42,195 nt of DNA from NCBI GenBank assembly GCA_027083015.1, contig JALWQS010000136.1, positions 1 through 42,195 of the forward strand, read 5' to 3'. Origin of the DNA: Candidatus Woesearchaeota archaeon. GTDB lineage: Archaea; Nanobdellota; Nanobdellia; Woesearchaeales; UBA11576. Positions 1-8,350 of the stretch are shown here, piece by piece (within the stretch, counting starts at the first letter, position 1; every line of letters begins with the position of its first letter). The position numbers were made by a program, and so were the translations under genes. A model generated the notes under the pieces. It saw only the letters and a program-made list of their open reading frames with translations. It did not search any database and was not told where the DNA came from.

Positions 1-22
1 TTTGTCTTCAGGATAGGGTGTC

Positions 23-577
23 ATGTCTTTTAAGTTTCTTGCTTTTAGTCCTAGGATTATCTTTTTGGTGGTCGCGCTTTTGGCTGTTGTCATCGTTATC
101 CGTCTCATGATCAATTCTAAGTTTGAGGTTCGTGGTATCCAATCCGAGATTCTTGTTCAGGGTCTGTTGTATGGTCCTGGCGGCATTACCTATTATGATC
201 CTCTTACTGGCAGGATTTATCCTGAGATTGTTGACCCTTCACAGTTTAATGAGAGTAAGTATGATATGGGTTTTCATTTTAGTCCTAATAGTCTTATCAC
301 TGCCAGGATCCTTCTTGTTAAGGAGAAGGAGACTCTTAAGAAGCTTCATTTTGGCAAGTCTAAGAATATGATCTCTAATGTTGATCCTTCAGATGTTGTT
401 GGAGTGACTTATTTTAATAAGGAGTGGTGGGATAATTGGAAACCTTTGGCTGAGAGTAAGATCAGAGGTTTGGGGCGTGTTGATATTGATAATACTGAAC
501 TGCCTATCCTTTACCGTGATGCTGATGGCGGTCTTCACTCTGGTTGGTTGTACATTACCGTCCTTCAGCCTGGTTGA
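23..577 (+). CDS. membrane-anchored hypothetical protein
   Basis: Not recognised as a named family. The 184-residue protein has one N-terminal transmembrane helix (about residues 8-30) with a short basic start, so the rest (about 150 residues) should lie outside the cell. The outer part has a Gly/Tyr/Pro-rich stretch (LLYGPGGITYYDPLTGRIYP) and several Trp residues near residue 140, which suggests a small beta-rich domain. The ATG follows a weak GGGTG ribosome site. It is the first of three short-anchored proteins (with those at 777 and 1582) ahead of the secreted enzymes. A minor pilin or a scaffold for the downstream hydrolases is possible but is inference. Confidence 0.75.
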   Translation: MSFKFLAFSPRIIFLVVALLAVVIVIRLMINSKFEVRGIQSEILVQGLLYGPGGITYYDPLTGRIYPEIVDPSQFNESKYDMGFHFSPNSLITARILLVKEKETLKKLHFGKSKNMISNVDPSDVVGVTYFNKEWWDNWKPLAESKIRGLGRVDIDNTELPILYRDADGGLHSGWLYITVLQPG

Positions 578-606
578 TCTTGATTGAAGTTTTTGGTTGG
601 TTATAG

Positions 607-616
607 GTTATATATG
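607..616 (+). promoter_or_regulatory. TATA-box candidate
   Basis: GTTATATATG matches an archaeal TATA box. Transcription would start near 640, so the RNA would carry the folded element at 681-750 before the gene at 777. The spacing fits, but no clear BRE purine tract is visible. Confidence 0.4.
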
Positions 617-680
617 TTGATCGTATGATCATGATGATATATTTGGTGTTTATGATGATTGTTGTGTCATGCTCTCGAAA

Positions 681-750
681 CAAAACCTTGGGAATGCCCG
701 TGCCTTTGGTGCGGGCTTCTTTTCCCAATATTTATTGGGTGGAGGTTTTG
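681..750 (+). ncRNA. structured leader RNA or small RNA candidate, three-way junction
   Basis: Three perfect helices can be read directly. CAAAACC at 681-687 pairs with GGTTTTG at 744-750. GCCCGTGCC at 696-704 pairs, with two G-U pairs, with GGTGCGGGC at 708-716 over a TTT loop. CCCAATA at 724-730 pairs with TATTGGG at 733-739. A competing helix is possible between TTGGGA at 688-693 and TCCCAA at 723-728, which would break the third hairpin. The GC-rich hairpin is followed by TTCTTTT, like a terminator or attenuator. The element ends 26 bases before the ATG at 777. It could be a cis-regulatory leader, an attenuator or a processed small RNA; no known riboswitch class was recognised. Confidence 0.5.
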
Positions 751-776
751 TCTGATCGTTTTGAAGGTATCTGACT

Positions 777-1589
777 ATGAGTAAGTATCACAAAAAGACT
801 GGTTGTAAGAAGAAGGATTGGTTAGTGAAACCTGTCGGTAAGAAGGGTTTTATAGCTGATGTTATCGTTGATTTCTGGGCATACATAACTTTTGTTCTTG
901 TGATCATTGTCTTTGCTTTTCTTTATAAGCTGGTGGCTAAGTCTTCTATGGAACGCTTGAGTGATTTTAGGGGTGTTACTTGGTCTAATCATCTTGCTAG
1001 TGTTTATCTTCGTACGCCTATTGAGATAGGTGATACTGATCTTTCTATGGCTGAGCTTATAGCTTTGTATGATTATAATCAGACTCATGAGCGTGTTAAA
1101 GAGACTAAAGCTAAGAAAGAGTCCTGGACCGATTTAGCCGCTGCTCTTAAGTCCACTAAGGAGTTGCTTATGGGCAATTCTATCCTTAAGGGTTCTAGGG
1201 GTCCTTTGGCTGATGGTCTCTTCTCGGTCACTGATGATTTTATTGAGGATAATTTTGACGCTTTTGATACTTGTTATCTTTTTTATATTAAGGGTAATGG
1301 TTTTGAGTATATGAATTGGGGTTCTTTGTCTAAGTGTAAGGCTTATGCGCGGACTCGTGCTGAACATGGAGTTTTTGGTTTTAGTGTCGTCCAGTCGGAT
1401 CTTACTATTGATAATTTCCTTCAGCTTTTGGATGATGTTCCTAAGGAGTCTTATCTGACTTACATTCCTGCTATTGATCCTAGGGAGAAACCTATTGAAT
1501 TGTATGTTGTTTATGATTTTGAGAAGATCTTGAGGCTTAAGGATCAGACCAGCATGTCTGATGATAGTGAGAGTGAAGAGTATGTTTAG
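777..1589 (+). CDS. membrane-anchored hypothetical protein
   Basis: Not recognised. The 270-residue protein begins with a strongly basic, cytoplasmic stretch of about 30 residues (many Lys), followed by one transmembrane helix at about 32-52. The remaining 215 residues should be outside. Two Cys residues in the second half (in DTCYLFY and SKCKAY) could form a disulfide. The C-terminus is acidic and Ser-rich (SMSDDSESEEYV). The ATG at 777 is preceded by a weak AAGGT ribosome site, and the gene lies behind the folded leader at 681-750. Its 3' end overlaps the next gene by 8 bases, so the two are probably cotranscribed and translationally coupled. Confidence 0.75.
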   Translation: MSKYHKKTGCKKKDWLVKPVGKKGFIADVIVDFWAYITFVLVIIVFAFLYKLVAKSSMERLSDFRGVTWSNHLASVYLRTPIEIGDTDLSMAELIALYDYNQTHERVKETKAKKESWTDLAAALKSTKELLMGNSILKGSRGPLADGLFSVTDDFIEDNFDAFDTCYLFYIKGNGFEYMNWGSLSKCKAYARTRAEHGVFGFSVVQSDLTIDNFLQLLDDVPKESYLTYIPAIDPREKPIELYVVYDFEKILRLKDQTSMSDDSESEEYV

Positions 1590-3537
1590 ACGTGTTCGTA
1601 AAAACAAGCGGGGCATGATCTTTAACATAGCGGTAGTTATCATTGTCATTATTGTCTTGACTTATGGTTATATCCGTCTCTCTTCTAAGATGGATGTTAA
1701 GCATGAGATCGGTGAGAATCCTTCTATGCTTGTCCTTAAGGTTCAGCAGGGCGAGAAAAGTCTGATCTTTGTTGATTTGGCTGCGAAACTTGCTTTGCAG
1801 CAGGCTCTTTTTGACCTTCAGGATAAGGGTGGTGTGACTTCCAGCACGCCTTGTGGAGAGTATTATGGTTTTAAGATGTGGAATTCTGATTCTGGTCAGA
1901 CCTGTTTCCTTGATAAGAAGGGTTTGGAGAAGGCTTTGCAGCAGTTGTTTGAACCTGCTCTTGTTGCCCGTCTTGCTTCTTACCCTGATGCTGATTTCTT
2001 GATCAACACTCCTCAGGCAGCCAGTATGGCTCGTCAGGTTGAGACAGGCACTCCTGCTGTAGGTCCTGGCAAGACTAATGAATATTGTTCTGCTTCTTCT
2101 GGTTTCCGTAAGGATTTTACTTTTGATGATGGTACTGGACGGTTCCCTGTTGCTGGTGCTCGTGTTTGGGTTCCTAAGGAGGCTGATTGCCCTGGTTCTT
2201 GGCCTTTGGTGGTTTTCCTTCCTGGTTGTGAGTCTGTTCCTCACCGCAGGTTTGGTGATGGTGATCCTTTTGATGTTATTGAGGTCGCTAAGAAGCTTTA
2301 CGCGTCTAAGAAGATTGTTCCTTTGATCTTTGCTTCTCCTTCCCAGACTAAATTTAAGGGTTCTAATTGTGTCGGTGATTCTCTTTTTAGTTTTCCTTTT
2401 GATATGAAGAGGTTTGTTGATGATGTGAAGAAGAATCTTCCTGAAGGGGTTTCTGTCTCTTCTGTCGCTATTGTGGGTCATTCTGCCGCTGGTTGTAGCT
2501 TGAAGGCTGGTCTGTTCGGCGCTTTCAATAAGGTTCCTGATGCGGTTGCTCTTGGCGCTCTTGATACCTGTGCTTGGCCTTCTCTTTTTGCTCAGGTCAG
2601 GTCTAAGCTTGGCTCTTCTAAGCTTCTTGTCGTCTATGGTACTGATCGTAAGGATCGTTCCAAGGTTAATGCGGTTCTTGGCGCTACTTCTCAGATGTCT
2701 TGTCCTTCTGAGACTGATTATCCTGGTGGCGAGTTTGACGAGTGTTATTCTGATGGTCATAACATCTTTACTTTTACTATGAAGAACCCTGATGATAAGC
2801 GTGCTGTTGCTGTTGGTATGGAACAGTTCCTTCTTAGGTTTTTTCCTGCTTCTTCTCCTGATGGTCTTTCTCATTCTCCTGTCGTCGGGGCTAAGGGTTG
2901 TATCTATGGTCAGAAAGTTGCTGCTTGGGGCGATTCTATTACTGCTGAAAAAGCTGGTTGGGTCAGCATGCTCAATAAGAGATGTCCTGTTATGACGTTT
3001 GAAAATCTTGGTGTTGTTGGTCGTTGGTCTCGTACTGGTCGTAAGTTGTTTGAGGAGAAGGTCTTAAGCCAGGGTTTTGATCAGGTTATAATAATGTTCG
3101 GTATGAATGATATTCTTGGTAAGAGCACTGCTGAAGCTATTGAGTCTAATCTTCAGGCGATGTATGATGCTGCTAAGGCTAAGGGTTTGCGTGTTGTTGC
3201 TATGACTGTTACTCCTGCCGGCCCTAGCAAGTATAATAAGGTCACTCCTAAGATGCAGGCTGAACTTGATAAGCTTAATGCTTGGATCCTTGCTAAGCCT
3301 GAGAATGTTGATGTTGTTGTTAATACGTGGCAGCCTCTTAATGCTGGCTCTACGACTAAAGCGGCCAATAAAGCTTATATTTATCCTGATAATATCCATC
3401 CTAATCTTAAGGGTCATAGGATCTTGGCTGATGTGATCTATAATACTGCTTTCCAGCCGGCCTTGCCTTCTCCTGGAGAGAAGAGTTTGCCTTCAGGATC
3501 TTCACCTTCATCGTCGGTAAGAGGTAATACTGTATGA
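1582..3537 (+). CDS. membrane-anchored double hydrolase: alpha/beta hydrolase plus SGNH/GDSL hydrolase
   Basis: Predicted cell-surface ester hydrolase with two unrelated catalytic domains, numbered from the ATG at 1582. A basic N-terminus and one transmembrane helix (about 12-33, KNKRGMIFNIAVV, prepilin-like) anchor it. Residues about 165-415 look like an esterase/depolymerase-type alpha/beta hydrolase, with nucleophile elbow GHSAAG (Ser301) and a late His in SDGHNIF. Residues about 440-635 carry the SGNH blocks: GDS (Ser452), GMND (Asn509) and DNIHP (Asp603, His606). A Ser/Pro-rich tail follows. An in-frame ATG at 1561 is the alternative start; 1582 is preferred because it overlaps the previous gene by only 8 bases. 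The gene end overlaps the next gene (ATGA). The substrate is unknown; acetyl groups or other esters on polysaccharide are plausible. Confidence 0.8.
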   Translation: MFRRVRKNKRGMIFNIAVVIIVIIVLTYGYIRLSSKMDVKHEIGENPSMLVLKVQQGEKSLIFVDLAAKLALQQALFDLQDKGGVTSSTPCGEYYGFKMWNSDSGQTCFLDKKGLEKALQQLFEPALVARLASYPDADFLINTPQAASMARQVETGTPAVGPGKTNEYCSASSGFRKDFTFDDGTGRFPVAGARVWVPKEADCPGSWPLVVFLPGCESVPHRRFGDGDPFDVIEVAKKLYASKKIVPLIFASPSQTKFKGSNCVGDSLFSFPFDMKRFVDDVKKNLPEGVSVSSVAIVGHSAAGCSLKAGLFGAFNKVPDAVALGALDTCAWPSLFAQVRSKLGSSKLLVVYGTDRKDRSKVNAVLGATSQMSCPSETDYPGGEFDECYSDGHNIFTFTMKNPDDKRAVAVGMEQFLLRFFPASSPDGLSHSPVVGAKGCIYGQKVAAWGDSITAEKAGWVSMLNKRCPVMTFENLGVVGRWSRTGRKLFEEKVLSQGFDQVIIMFGMNDILGKSTAEAIESNLQAMYDAAKAKGLRVVAMTVTPAGPSKYNKVTPKMQAELDKLNAWILAKPENVDVVVNTWQPLNAGSTTKAANKAYIYPDNIHPNLKGHRILADVIYNTAFQPALPSPGEKSLPSGSSPSSSVRGNTV

Positions 3538-5504
3538 AAGAATGCTGTATAAAAGATTTGATAAGGAGGTTGGATAAGATCGCTTTGTTTATTGATGGGA
3601 AAACTCGGAGTCCTTTGTTTTTGTTAGCTTGTCTTCTCTTGTTTGTTGCTCTTCTTTCTTTGTCTGTTCCTGTTTCTTTGGCTCAGAGTACGAAAACTTC
3701 TTCTCAGGTTTCTTCCTTGTCTTCATCTGCTGCTGCTCAAGCGGGTTCCTCTGTTTCTTCATCTGCTGCTTCCTCTCCCGGACCGTCTTCCCAGATTACT
3801 AAGTTTCGTTTTGTGGCTTGGCCTGATACTCATGTCAGTTGCGGTAAGCATGGTGTTCCTTCTCCTGCTTTGAAGGCTGTCGCTGCTACTATTGATAAGG
3901 TTAAGCCTGCTTTTGTTATCCACACTGGTGATATGATAAATATTGAAGCTCCTGATACTCGTAAGTCTCCTTGTATTGATGTTATGTGGTCTAATTTCAA
4001 GAAGTTTATCGTGACTCCTCTTTTGAATGCTAATATTCTTTTCTTTCCTACTCCTGGTAATCATGATTATCTTTGGAAGGGCAGTTCTCGTTACAAGGAT
4101 GAGTGGTCTGTTCATAAGAATAATGGTTTTAAGGTTGATGGTCCTGAAGGTTATGCTGGTTGGTATTCTTTTGATTATGGTAATTCTCATTTTATCTCTT
4201 TGGTCATCCCTGGCACTCAGGATCTTGTCGCTAAGAAGACTCAGCTTGCTTGGTTGAAGTCTGATCTTGAAGCCGCTGCTAAGAAGCATCCTCAACACAT
4301 TTTTGTCTTTGGCCATTCTCCTCTTTATTGTCCTGCTATGAATTCTAAGCGTTCTCCTTCTGAGGGTGTTTGGATCAAGGATAAGGCTTTTGTTGATCTT
4401 CTTAAGAAGTACAAGCCTGTTTATCTTTCTGGTCATATGCATATTCCTTTTGAAAAGTCTTACGAGGGTATTGATACCATAATTGATGGTATGCTTGGTG
4501 GTGGTAAGAGAAAGATTCTTGGTAGGCCTTTTGCTCCTTTTCAGTATACGGTGATTGATGTTGATGGTCCTGATTATAAGGTTTATCGCATCACTCATCC
4601 TGATTGGGACACTTCTGCTCTTCCTCCTGCTCCTGAAGTCTCTCAGGCTTCTCAGTTTTCTAGCTCTCCTGATGCTTCTCATGGTATCGGTGGTTGTCCC
4701 CCTGGTCAGGAACCTGTGTCTTCAAGGAATTTGCGTTCTCTTTTCACTGCTCCTGGAACTCAGGGCGGTGGTGTTGTTCCTGTCAGTGCTTCTGCTCAGG
4801 GTGCGGTCGTGACTGAGAATGATCCTGGTGTTTTTTGTAGTTATTGTGGTGCTCTTAAGAGCAAGGTTAATGAGATCCAACCTAATACTGATAAGAAGTG
4901 TCGTGGTCAGTGTTGTGTTGCTAAGTGTCCTCCTGGTACCAGGCTTAATAATGATGTTCCTTTGTATAAGCAGTGTTCCCCTGAGATCCGTAAGCGTGGT
5001 TGTAGCGGCGATACCTGTCGTAATGCTTGCGGTCATACGAGTTTTAAGATGATCACTGATGGTCTTGGTTTTAATATTGACATGGATGATTTTTATTGCC
5101 ATGAAAGGCATACTTATTTCTTGGGTGCTCCTGCTGGTTGGAGCGGTCTTGCTAAGGCTACTGAAAAGCTTCATCTTAAGTCTGAACGTATCCGTTCTGC
5201 TGATTGGGAGTCTGTTGTTGCTGCTCTTCAGTCTGGTAAGATAGGTATGGAGGTTATGGCTGATAAGAACCTTCCTGATTCTGTGCGTGAGCGTTGCGGT
5301 AAAGGGACTAATGGTCATTGGATCGCTCTTGTCGGTGCTTCTCCTGATTATGTCATCATAAATGATCCTGCCGGTAATTGTGGTTATGATCAGGAGCGTC
5401 ATATGGTCCTTTCTAAAGAGTATTTTCGTAGGATTGATAAGAATGGCAGGATTATTGTGTGGGAGAAGGGAGAGGGCAGTTCTGGGGGTGAGACCTTTGC
5501 TTGA
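3534..5504 (+). CDS. secreted metallophosphoesterase fused to C39-like cysteine peptidase
   Basis: The 656-residue protein has an N-terminal hydrophobic segment (about 28-50) ending in SLAQ, consistent with a signal peptide, then a Ser/Ala linker. Residues about 90-355 are a calcineurin-type phosphoesterase: Asp98-x-His100, TGDM, GNHD (175-178), GHSP and GHMH (300-303). A Cys-rich spacer follows (CSYCG ... CC ... KCPPG, about 435-470). Residues about 490-650 resemble papain-like C39 peptidases, with Cys499 in NACGHTSFKM, His595 in GHWIAL and Asp611 in NDPAG. All key residues of both active sites are present. The spacer and peptidase recur in the gene at 6677, so the C-terminal half is a module shared by two secreted enzymes. 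The start overlaps the previous stop (ATGA). Confidence 0.85.
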   Translation: MKECCIKDLIRRLDKIALFIDGKTRSPLFLLACLLLFVALLSLSVPVSLAQSTKTSSQVSSLSSSAAAQAGSSVSSSAASSPGPSSQITKFRFVAWPDTHVSCGKHGVPSPALKAVAATIDKVKPAFVIHTGDMINIEAPDTRKSPCIDVMWSNFKKFIVTPLLNANILFFPTPGNHDYLWKGSSRYKDEWSVHKNNGFKVDGPEGYAGWYSFDYGNSHFISLVIPGTQDLVAKKTQLAWLKSDLEAAAKKHPQHIFVFGHSPLYCPAMNSKRSPSEGVWIKDKAFVDLLKKYKPVYLSGHMHIPFEKSYEGIDTIIDGMLGGGKRKILGRPFAPFQYTVIDVDGPDYKVYRITHPDWDTSALPPAPEVSQASQFSSSPDASHGIGGCPPGQEPVSSRNLRSLFTAPGTQGGGVVPVSASAQGAVVTENDPGVFCSYCGALKSKVNEIQPNTDKKCRGQCCVAKCPPGTRLNNDVPLYKQCSPEIRKRGCSGDTCRNACGHTSFKMITDGLGFNIDMDDFYCHERHTYFLGAPAGWSGLAKATEKLHLKSERIRSADWESVVAALQSGKIGMEVMADKNLPDSVRERCGKGTNGHWIALVGASPDYVIINDPAGNCGYDQERHMVLSKEYFRRIDKNGRIIVWEKGEGSSGGETFA

Positions 5505-6657
5505 CTTGCCTTTTAGGTTTGGTTCTCGTCTGCGTTTTTCAGTATTGCTTTTGTTCTCGCTATTGTCATTTGTAGTTCTTAGTTCGTCGGTTGCTGCTCA
5601 GTATTTTGTTGTTGAGGCTGATCCTTTTGAGTCTCACCCCAACATTATGGATCTTTATGTCAGTAAGCCTAATGTGTTTACTGAGGATCTTTTTCATGGC
5701 GGGATTCCTCAGTATGATATGTACATAGCTTTTTTTGATCGTTCTGGTAGGATGGTCGATTCTTACCAGTTGATGACTGGAACTAATGATGTTCCTTTTG
5801 ATCCTGATGTCAATACTTTCAAGGTTTTTGGTAAGGATTTTCCTGAGAAGGGCGAATCTGCTAATCTTTTGTTGGAGCATTCTGTTGAGTTCTGTAATGA
5901 TAATGGTACTTGTGATTCTTGTCAGGGTCCTGACTGTTCTTTGATCGAGAATTTTCTTTCTTGTCCTTCTGATTGTCCTTCTGGCAGTTATGATTTTTAC
6001 TGTGACTTGCAGAAAGATGGTATTTGTGATCCGGATTGTGATGGTATTGACGCTGATTGTCCTGATTGTGAGCCTTTTTGCGCTGTTGATGGTGCTTCTT
6101 GTGAGGATCTTGGCGGCACTCTTTGCAGTGCCGATGAGGATTGTGTCGGCGGTTATTTTTCTTCTGGTATCCTTGATGAGAATGATGAGCCTGTCACTGA
6201 TTGTTGTATTGGAGGTAATTGTTCCGTGACTGATCCTTTGGTTGCTTTTTGGCAGGATAAGGATGTTGAGAGTGCTTTTCCTACAGAAGCGGAGATCAGA
6301 GAGGATAATGTTTCTGTCGATAGGATTGCGGGTATTGCCCCTTCTGGAAAGAGAGCCGTTGGTTTGGGTGAGAAGTTGGGTTTGCCTGAAGAGGTGAGCA
6401 ATATCGGTATTCTTGAGATTGTTGGTGTTGGAGTTTTATTTTCTGTTCTTGTCGTTTTGCTTCTTTTCTTCTTCCATAAGAGGACTCCTCTTCATTCTTC
6501 TGATCCTGCTACTCCTGAAGGTCTTCAGCAAGAGGTTTCTTTGTTGGTGAGTAAGGGTTATGGTTATTCTGTCATTAAGAGTTTTCTTTTGAGGAAGGGT
6601 TTTGATCCTAAACTGGTTGATGAGGCTATTAAGAGGGATTATGATGCGCGTAGGTGA
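5497..6657 (+). CDS. Cys-rich single-pass membrane protein, paralogue of the 8351 protein
   Basis: About 386 residues. The signal peptide ends in SSSVAAQ. An outer beta-like domain comes next, then a Cys-rich core (CNDNGTCDSC ... CPSDC ... CDPDCDG ... CPDCEPFC ... CEDLGG ... DCCIGGNCS), one transmembrane helix near the C-terminus (IVGVGVLFSVLVVLLLFFF) and a cytoplasmic tail of about 55 residues with an amphipathic helix pair (LVSKGYGYSVIKSFLLRKG). The TTG at 5497 was chosen because GGGGTGAG sits at 5485-5491, the right distance upstream. An in-frame ATG at 5362 would put 45 extra residues inside the previous gene. Function is unknown; it probably partners the secreted enzyme encoded just before it. 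The frame is certain, the start less so. Confidence 0.75.
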   Translation: MLDLPFRFGSRLRFSVLLLFSLLSFVVLSSSVAAQYFVVEADPFESHPNIMDLYVSKPNVFTEDLFHGGIPQYDMYIAFFDRSGRMVDSYQLMTGTNDVPFDPDVNTFKVFGKDFPEKGESANLLLEHSVEFCNDNGTCDSCQGPDCSLIENFLSCPSDCPSGSYDFYCDLQKDGICDPDCDGIDADCPDCEPFCAVDGASCEDLGGTLCSADEDCVGGYFSSGILDENDEPVTDCCIGGNCSVTDPLVAFWQDKDVESAFPTEAEIREDNVSVDRIAGIAPSGKRAVGLGEKLGLPEEVSNIGILEIVGVGVLFSVLVVLLLFFFHKRTPLHSSDPATPEGLQQEVSLLVSKGYGYSVIKSFLLRKGFDPKLVDEAIKRDYDARR

Positions 6658-6676
6658 TTTTAGGAGGAGGAATGGC

Positions 6677-8302
6677 TTGAGGACTGCCAGGTTTTTTTTG
6701 CCTGTCTTATTGATTATTCTATTGTCTTTGGTGGTTCTTGGTGATGTTAATCGTGTAGCTGTTCAGCCGGCTTCTGGTTCTTCTTCGGCATCCCAGACTG
6801 GTTCTTCTCAGTCTTCTTCCCCACCTTCTTCTAGTACTGGCTCTTCCCCTCAGTGTGTTCCTATCCCTTACCGGTATGGTACTATCTCCAAGACCATCTT
6901 TGATCTTGTTCTTTCTACTGAGGGTAATAAGACTTCTATCCTTGGTATCTCTCGTGTGCCTATCGCTGTCGGTATCAAGAAGGAGATTAGGGAGTTGAAG
7001 GATGGTGTTGTCTGTAAGCCTCTTCCTGCTCAGCGTAAGATGAGTCAGGAGTTTCTTAAGAGGGTTTATGGTGATAAGCAGATGAATATTGAGCCTCAAC
7101 TGGTTGATATCACTTTTCTTTCTGGGTTTGGCAAGGCTGGTTCTGAAAAAGCTAAGAATATGGAATCCGTGAAGAAGTTTGCTTTTGGAAAGACTGATTC
7201 TATCAAGGTCCATCGTAAGGTTGCTCCTGCTTTTCAGTGTGTTGAGAAGGAGATCATGGCTTCTTGTCCTGGCTGGAATGATTATAAGATTTCTTCTCTT
7301 CAGGGTTATCTTTGGTCTCCTCTTCCTGATAATCCTGATATCTTGTCTGCTTCTAGTTTTGGTATTGCTCTTGATATCTCTTTGGATGATGGGTCTAATG
7401 TTCCTTCTTGTTGGGTTCAGGCTTTTAAGAAGTTTGGTTTTGCTTGGGGCGGCGATAATAGGGAGGTTCCTGCTTATAATCATTTTGAGTTTCTTGGTGA
7501 TCCTAATGCTATTCTTGTCGGTTCTAAACAGCAGGTTTCTTCTGCTTCAGTTGCGGCTCCTGTCTCTTCTCCGTATAGTATCAAGGCTGATGATGGGAAT
7601 ATCATGTGTTCTTATTGTGGTGATATGAAGTCTATGTTTAAGAGGTTGTACCCTGATGATAACCTTATGGATTGTGTTGGTTGGCTTGATTGCTGTCGTG
7701 GTAAGTGTCCTCCCGGCTCTTATATTAATCCTAAGGCTAAGTATTTTTCTCAGGCTGACAAGAGTAATTATCCTATGCCTGCTGAGTGTGTCAGTCAACC
7801 TGCGCCTCCTAAGAAGCAGTACACTTATGGTAATATTGGTTGTGCCGCATTTTCTTGGCGTATGGCTTTGTCTGCTTATGGTATTGATAGGTCTGCGAAG
7901 GACGTTTTTTGCGGCAAATTAAGTAATATTGCTGTCTTTCCTGCTTTTGGTGAAAGTATTAAGCGTGCTTATAAGAATGCGGGCGTTAATCTTAAGATCG
8001 TCCCTTTTGATTGGAACACTATTGTCTCTGAGGTCAAGCAGGGGCATCCTTTGATCTGGGATCTTGATGATAAGGGCTTGGCTTCTACTGATCGTTGTCC
8101 AAAGTCTCGTACCAGTCAGCATTTTATGGTCGCTGTTGGTGCTAGTGATGATTATCTTATCATAGATGATCCTGGCGGTTGGTGTGGCCATAAGTTTAGT
8201 GAGCATATGGTCCTCTCTAAGGATTATTTCCTTAACTCTGCTAAGCATAAGATCATGTATGTTATTTATCCTCCTGGTGAGCATAGTGCAGATACTATTT
8301 GA
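6677..8302 (+). CDS. secreted M15/VanY-like domain fused to C39-like cysteine peptidase
   Basis: About 541 residues, numbered from TTG 6677. A signal-like hydrophobic segment and a Ser-rich linker lead to a domain (about 170-285) that follows the VanY/M15_4 D,D-carboxypeptidase pattern: SSFGIALDI (Asp233), WGGD and HFEF (His269). The first zinc His of the family pattern is Ser226 here, so zinc catalysis is doubtful. A Cys spacer (CSYCG ... CC ... KCPPG) and a C39-like domain follow, with Cys389 in GCAAFSW, His482 in QHFMVAVG and Asp498 in DDPGG. The peptidase half is paralogous to that of the gene at 3534. TTG 6677 is chosen because AGGAGGAGG at 6662-6670 lies 6 bases upstream. The ATGs at 6641 and 6644, overlapping the previous gene, are the alternatives. 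Confidence 0.75.
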   Translation: MRTARFFLPVLLIILLSLVVLGDVNRVAVQPASGSSSASQTGSSQSSSPPSSSTGSSPQCVPIPYRYGTISKTIFDLVLSTEGNKTSILGISRVPIAVGIKKEIRELKDGVVCKPLPAQRKMSQEFLKRVYGDKQMNIEPQLVDITFLSGFGKAGSEKAKNMESVKKFAFGKTDSIKVHRKVAPAFQCVEKEIMASCPGWNDYKISSLQGYLWSPLPDNPDILSASSFGIALDISLDDGSNVPSCWVQAFKKFGFAWGGDNREVPAYNHFEFLGDPNAILVGSKQQVSSASVAAPVSSPYSIKADDGNIMCSYCGDMKSMFKRLYPDDNLMDCVGWLDCCRGKCPPGSYINPKAKYFSQADKSNYPMPAECVSQPAPPKKQYTYGNIGCAAFSWRMALSAYGIDRSAKDVFCGKLSNIAVFPAFGESIKRAYKNAGVNLKIVPFDWNTIVSEVKQGHPLIWDLDDKGLASTDRCPKSRTSQHFMVAVGASDDYLIIDDPGGWCGHKFSEHMVLSKDYFLNSAKHKIMYVIYPPGEHSADTI

Positions 8303-8350
8303 TGTTTGGGTGAAAGATGAAGTTAAGTATGGAAGAAAGATTGGTGTAAT

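Noticed and set aside
629..657. Box C/D small RNA (ATGATGA twice, CTGA near 752)
   Set aside because: Spacing is wrong and no D' box lies between the two C-like boxes.
1537..2874. Long minus-strand open frame opposite the double hydrolase
   Set aside because: It is Arg/Lys/Thr/Ile-rich without motifs and lies exactly over a plus-strand gene with complete catalytic blocks; it is a by-product of the base skew.
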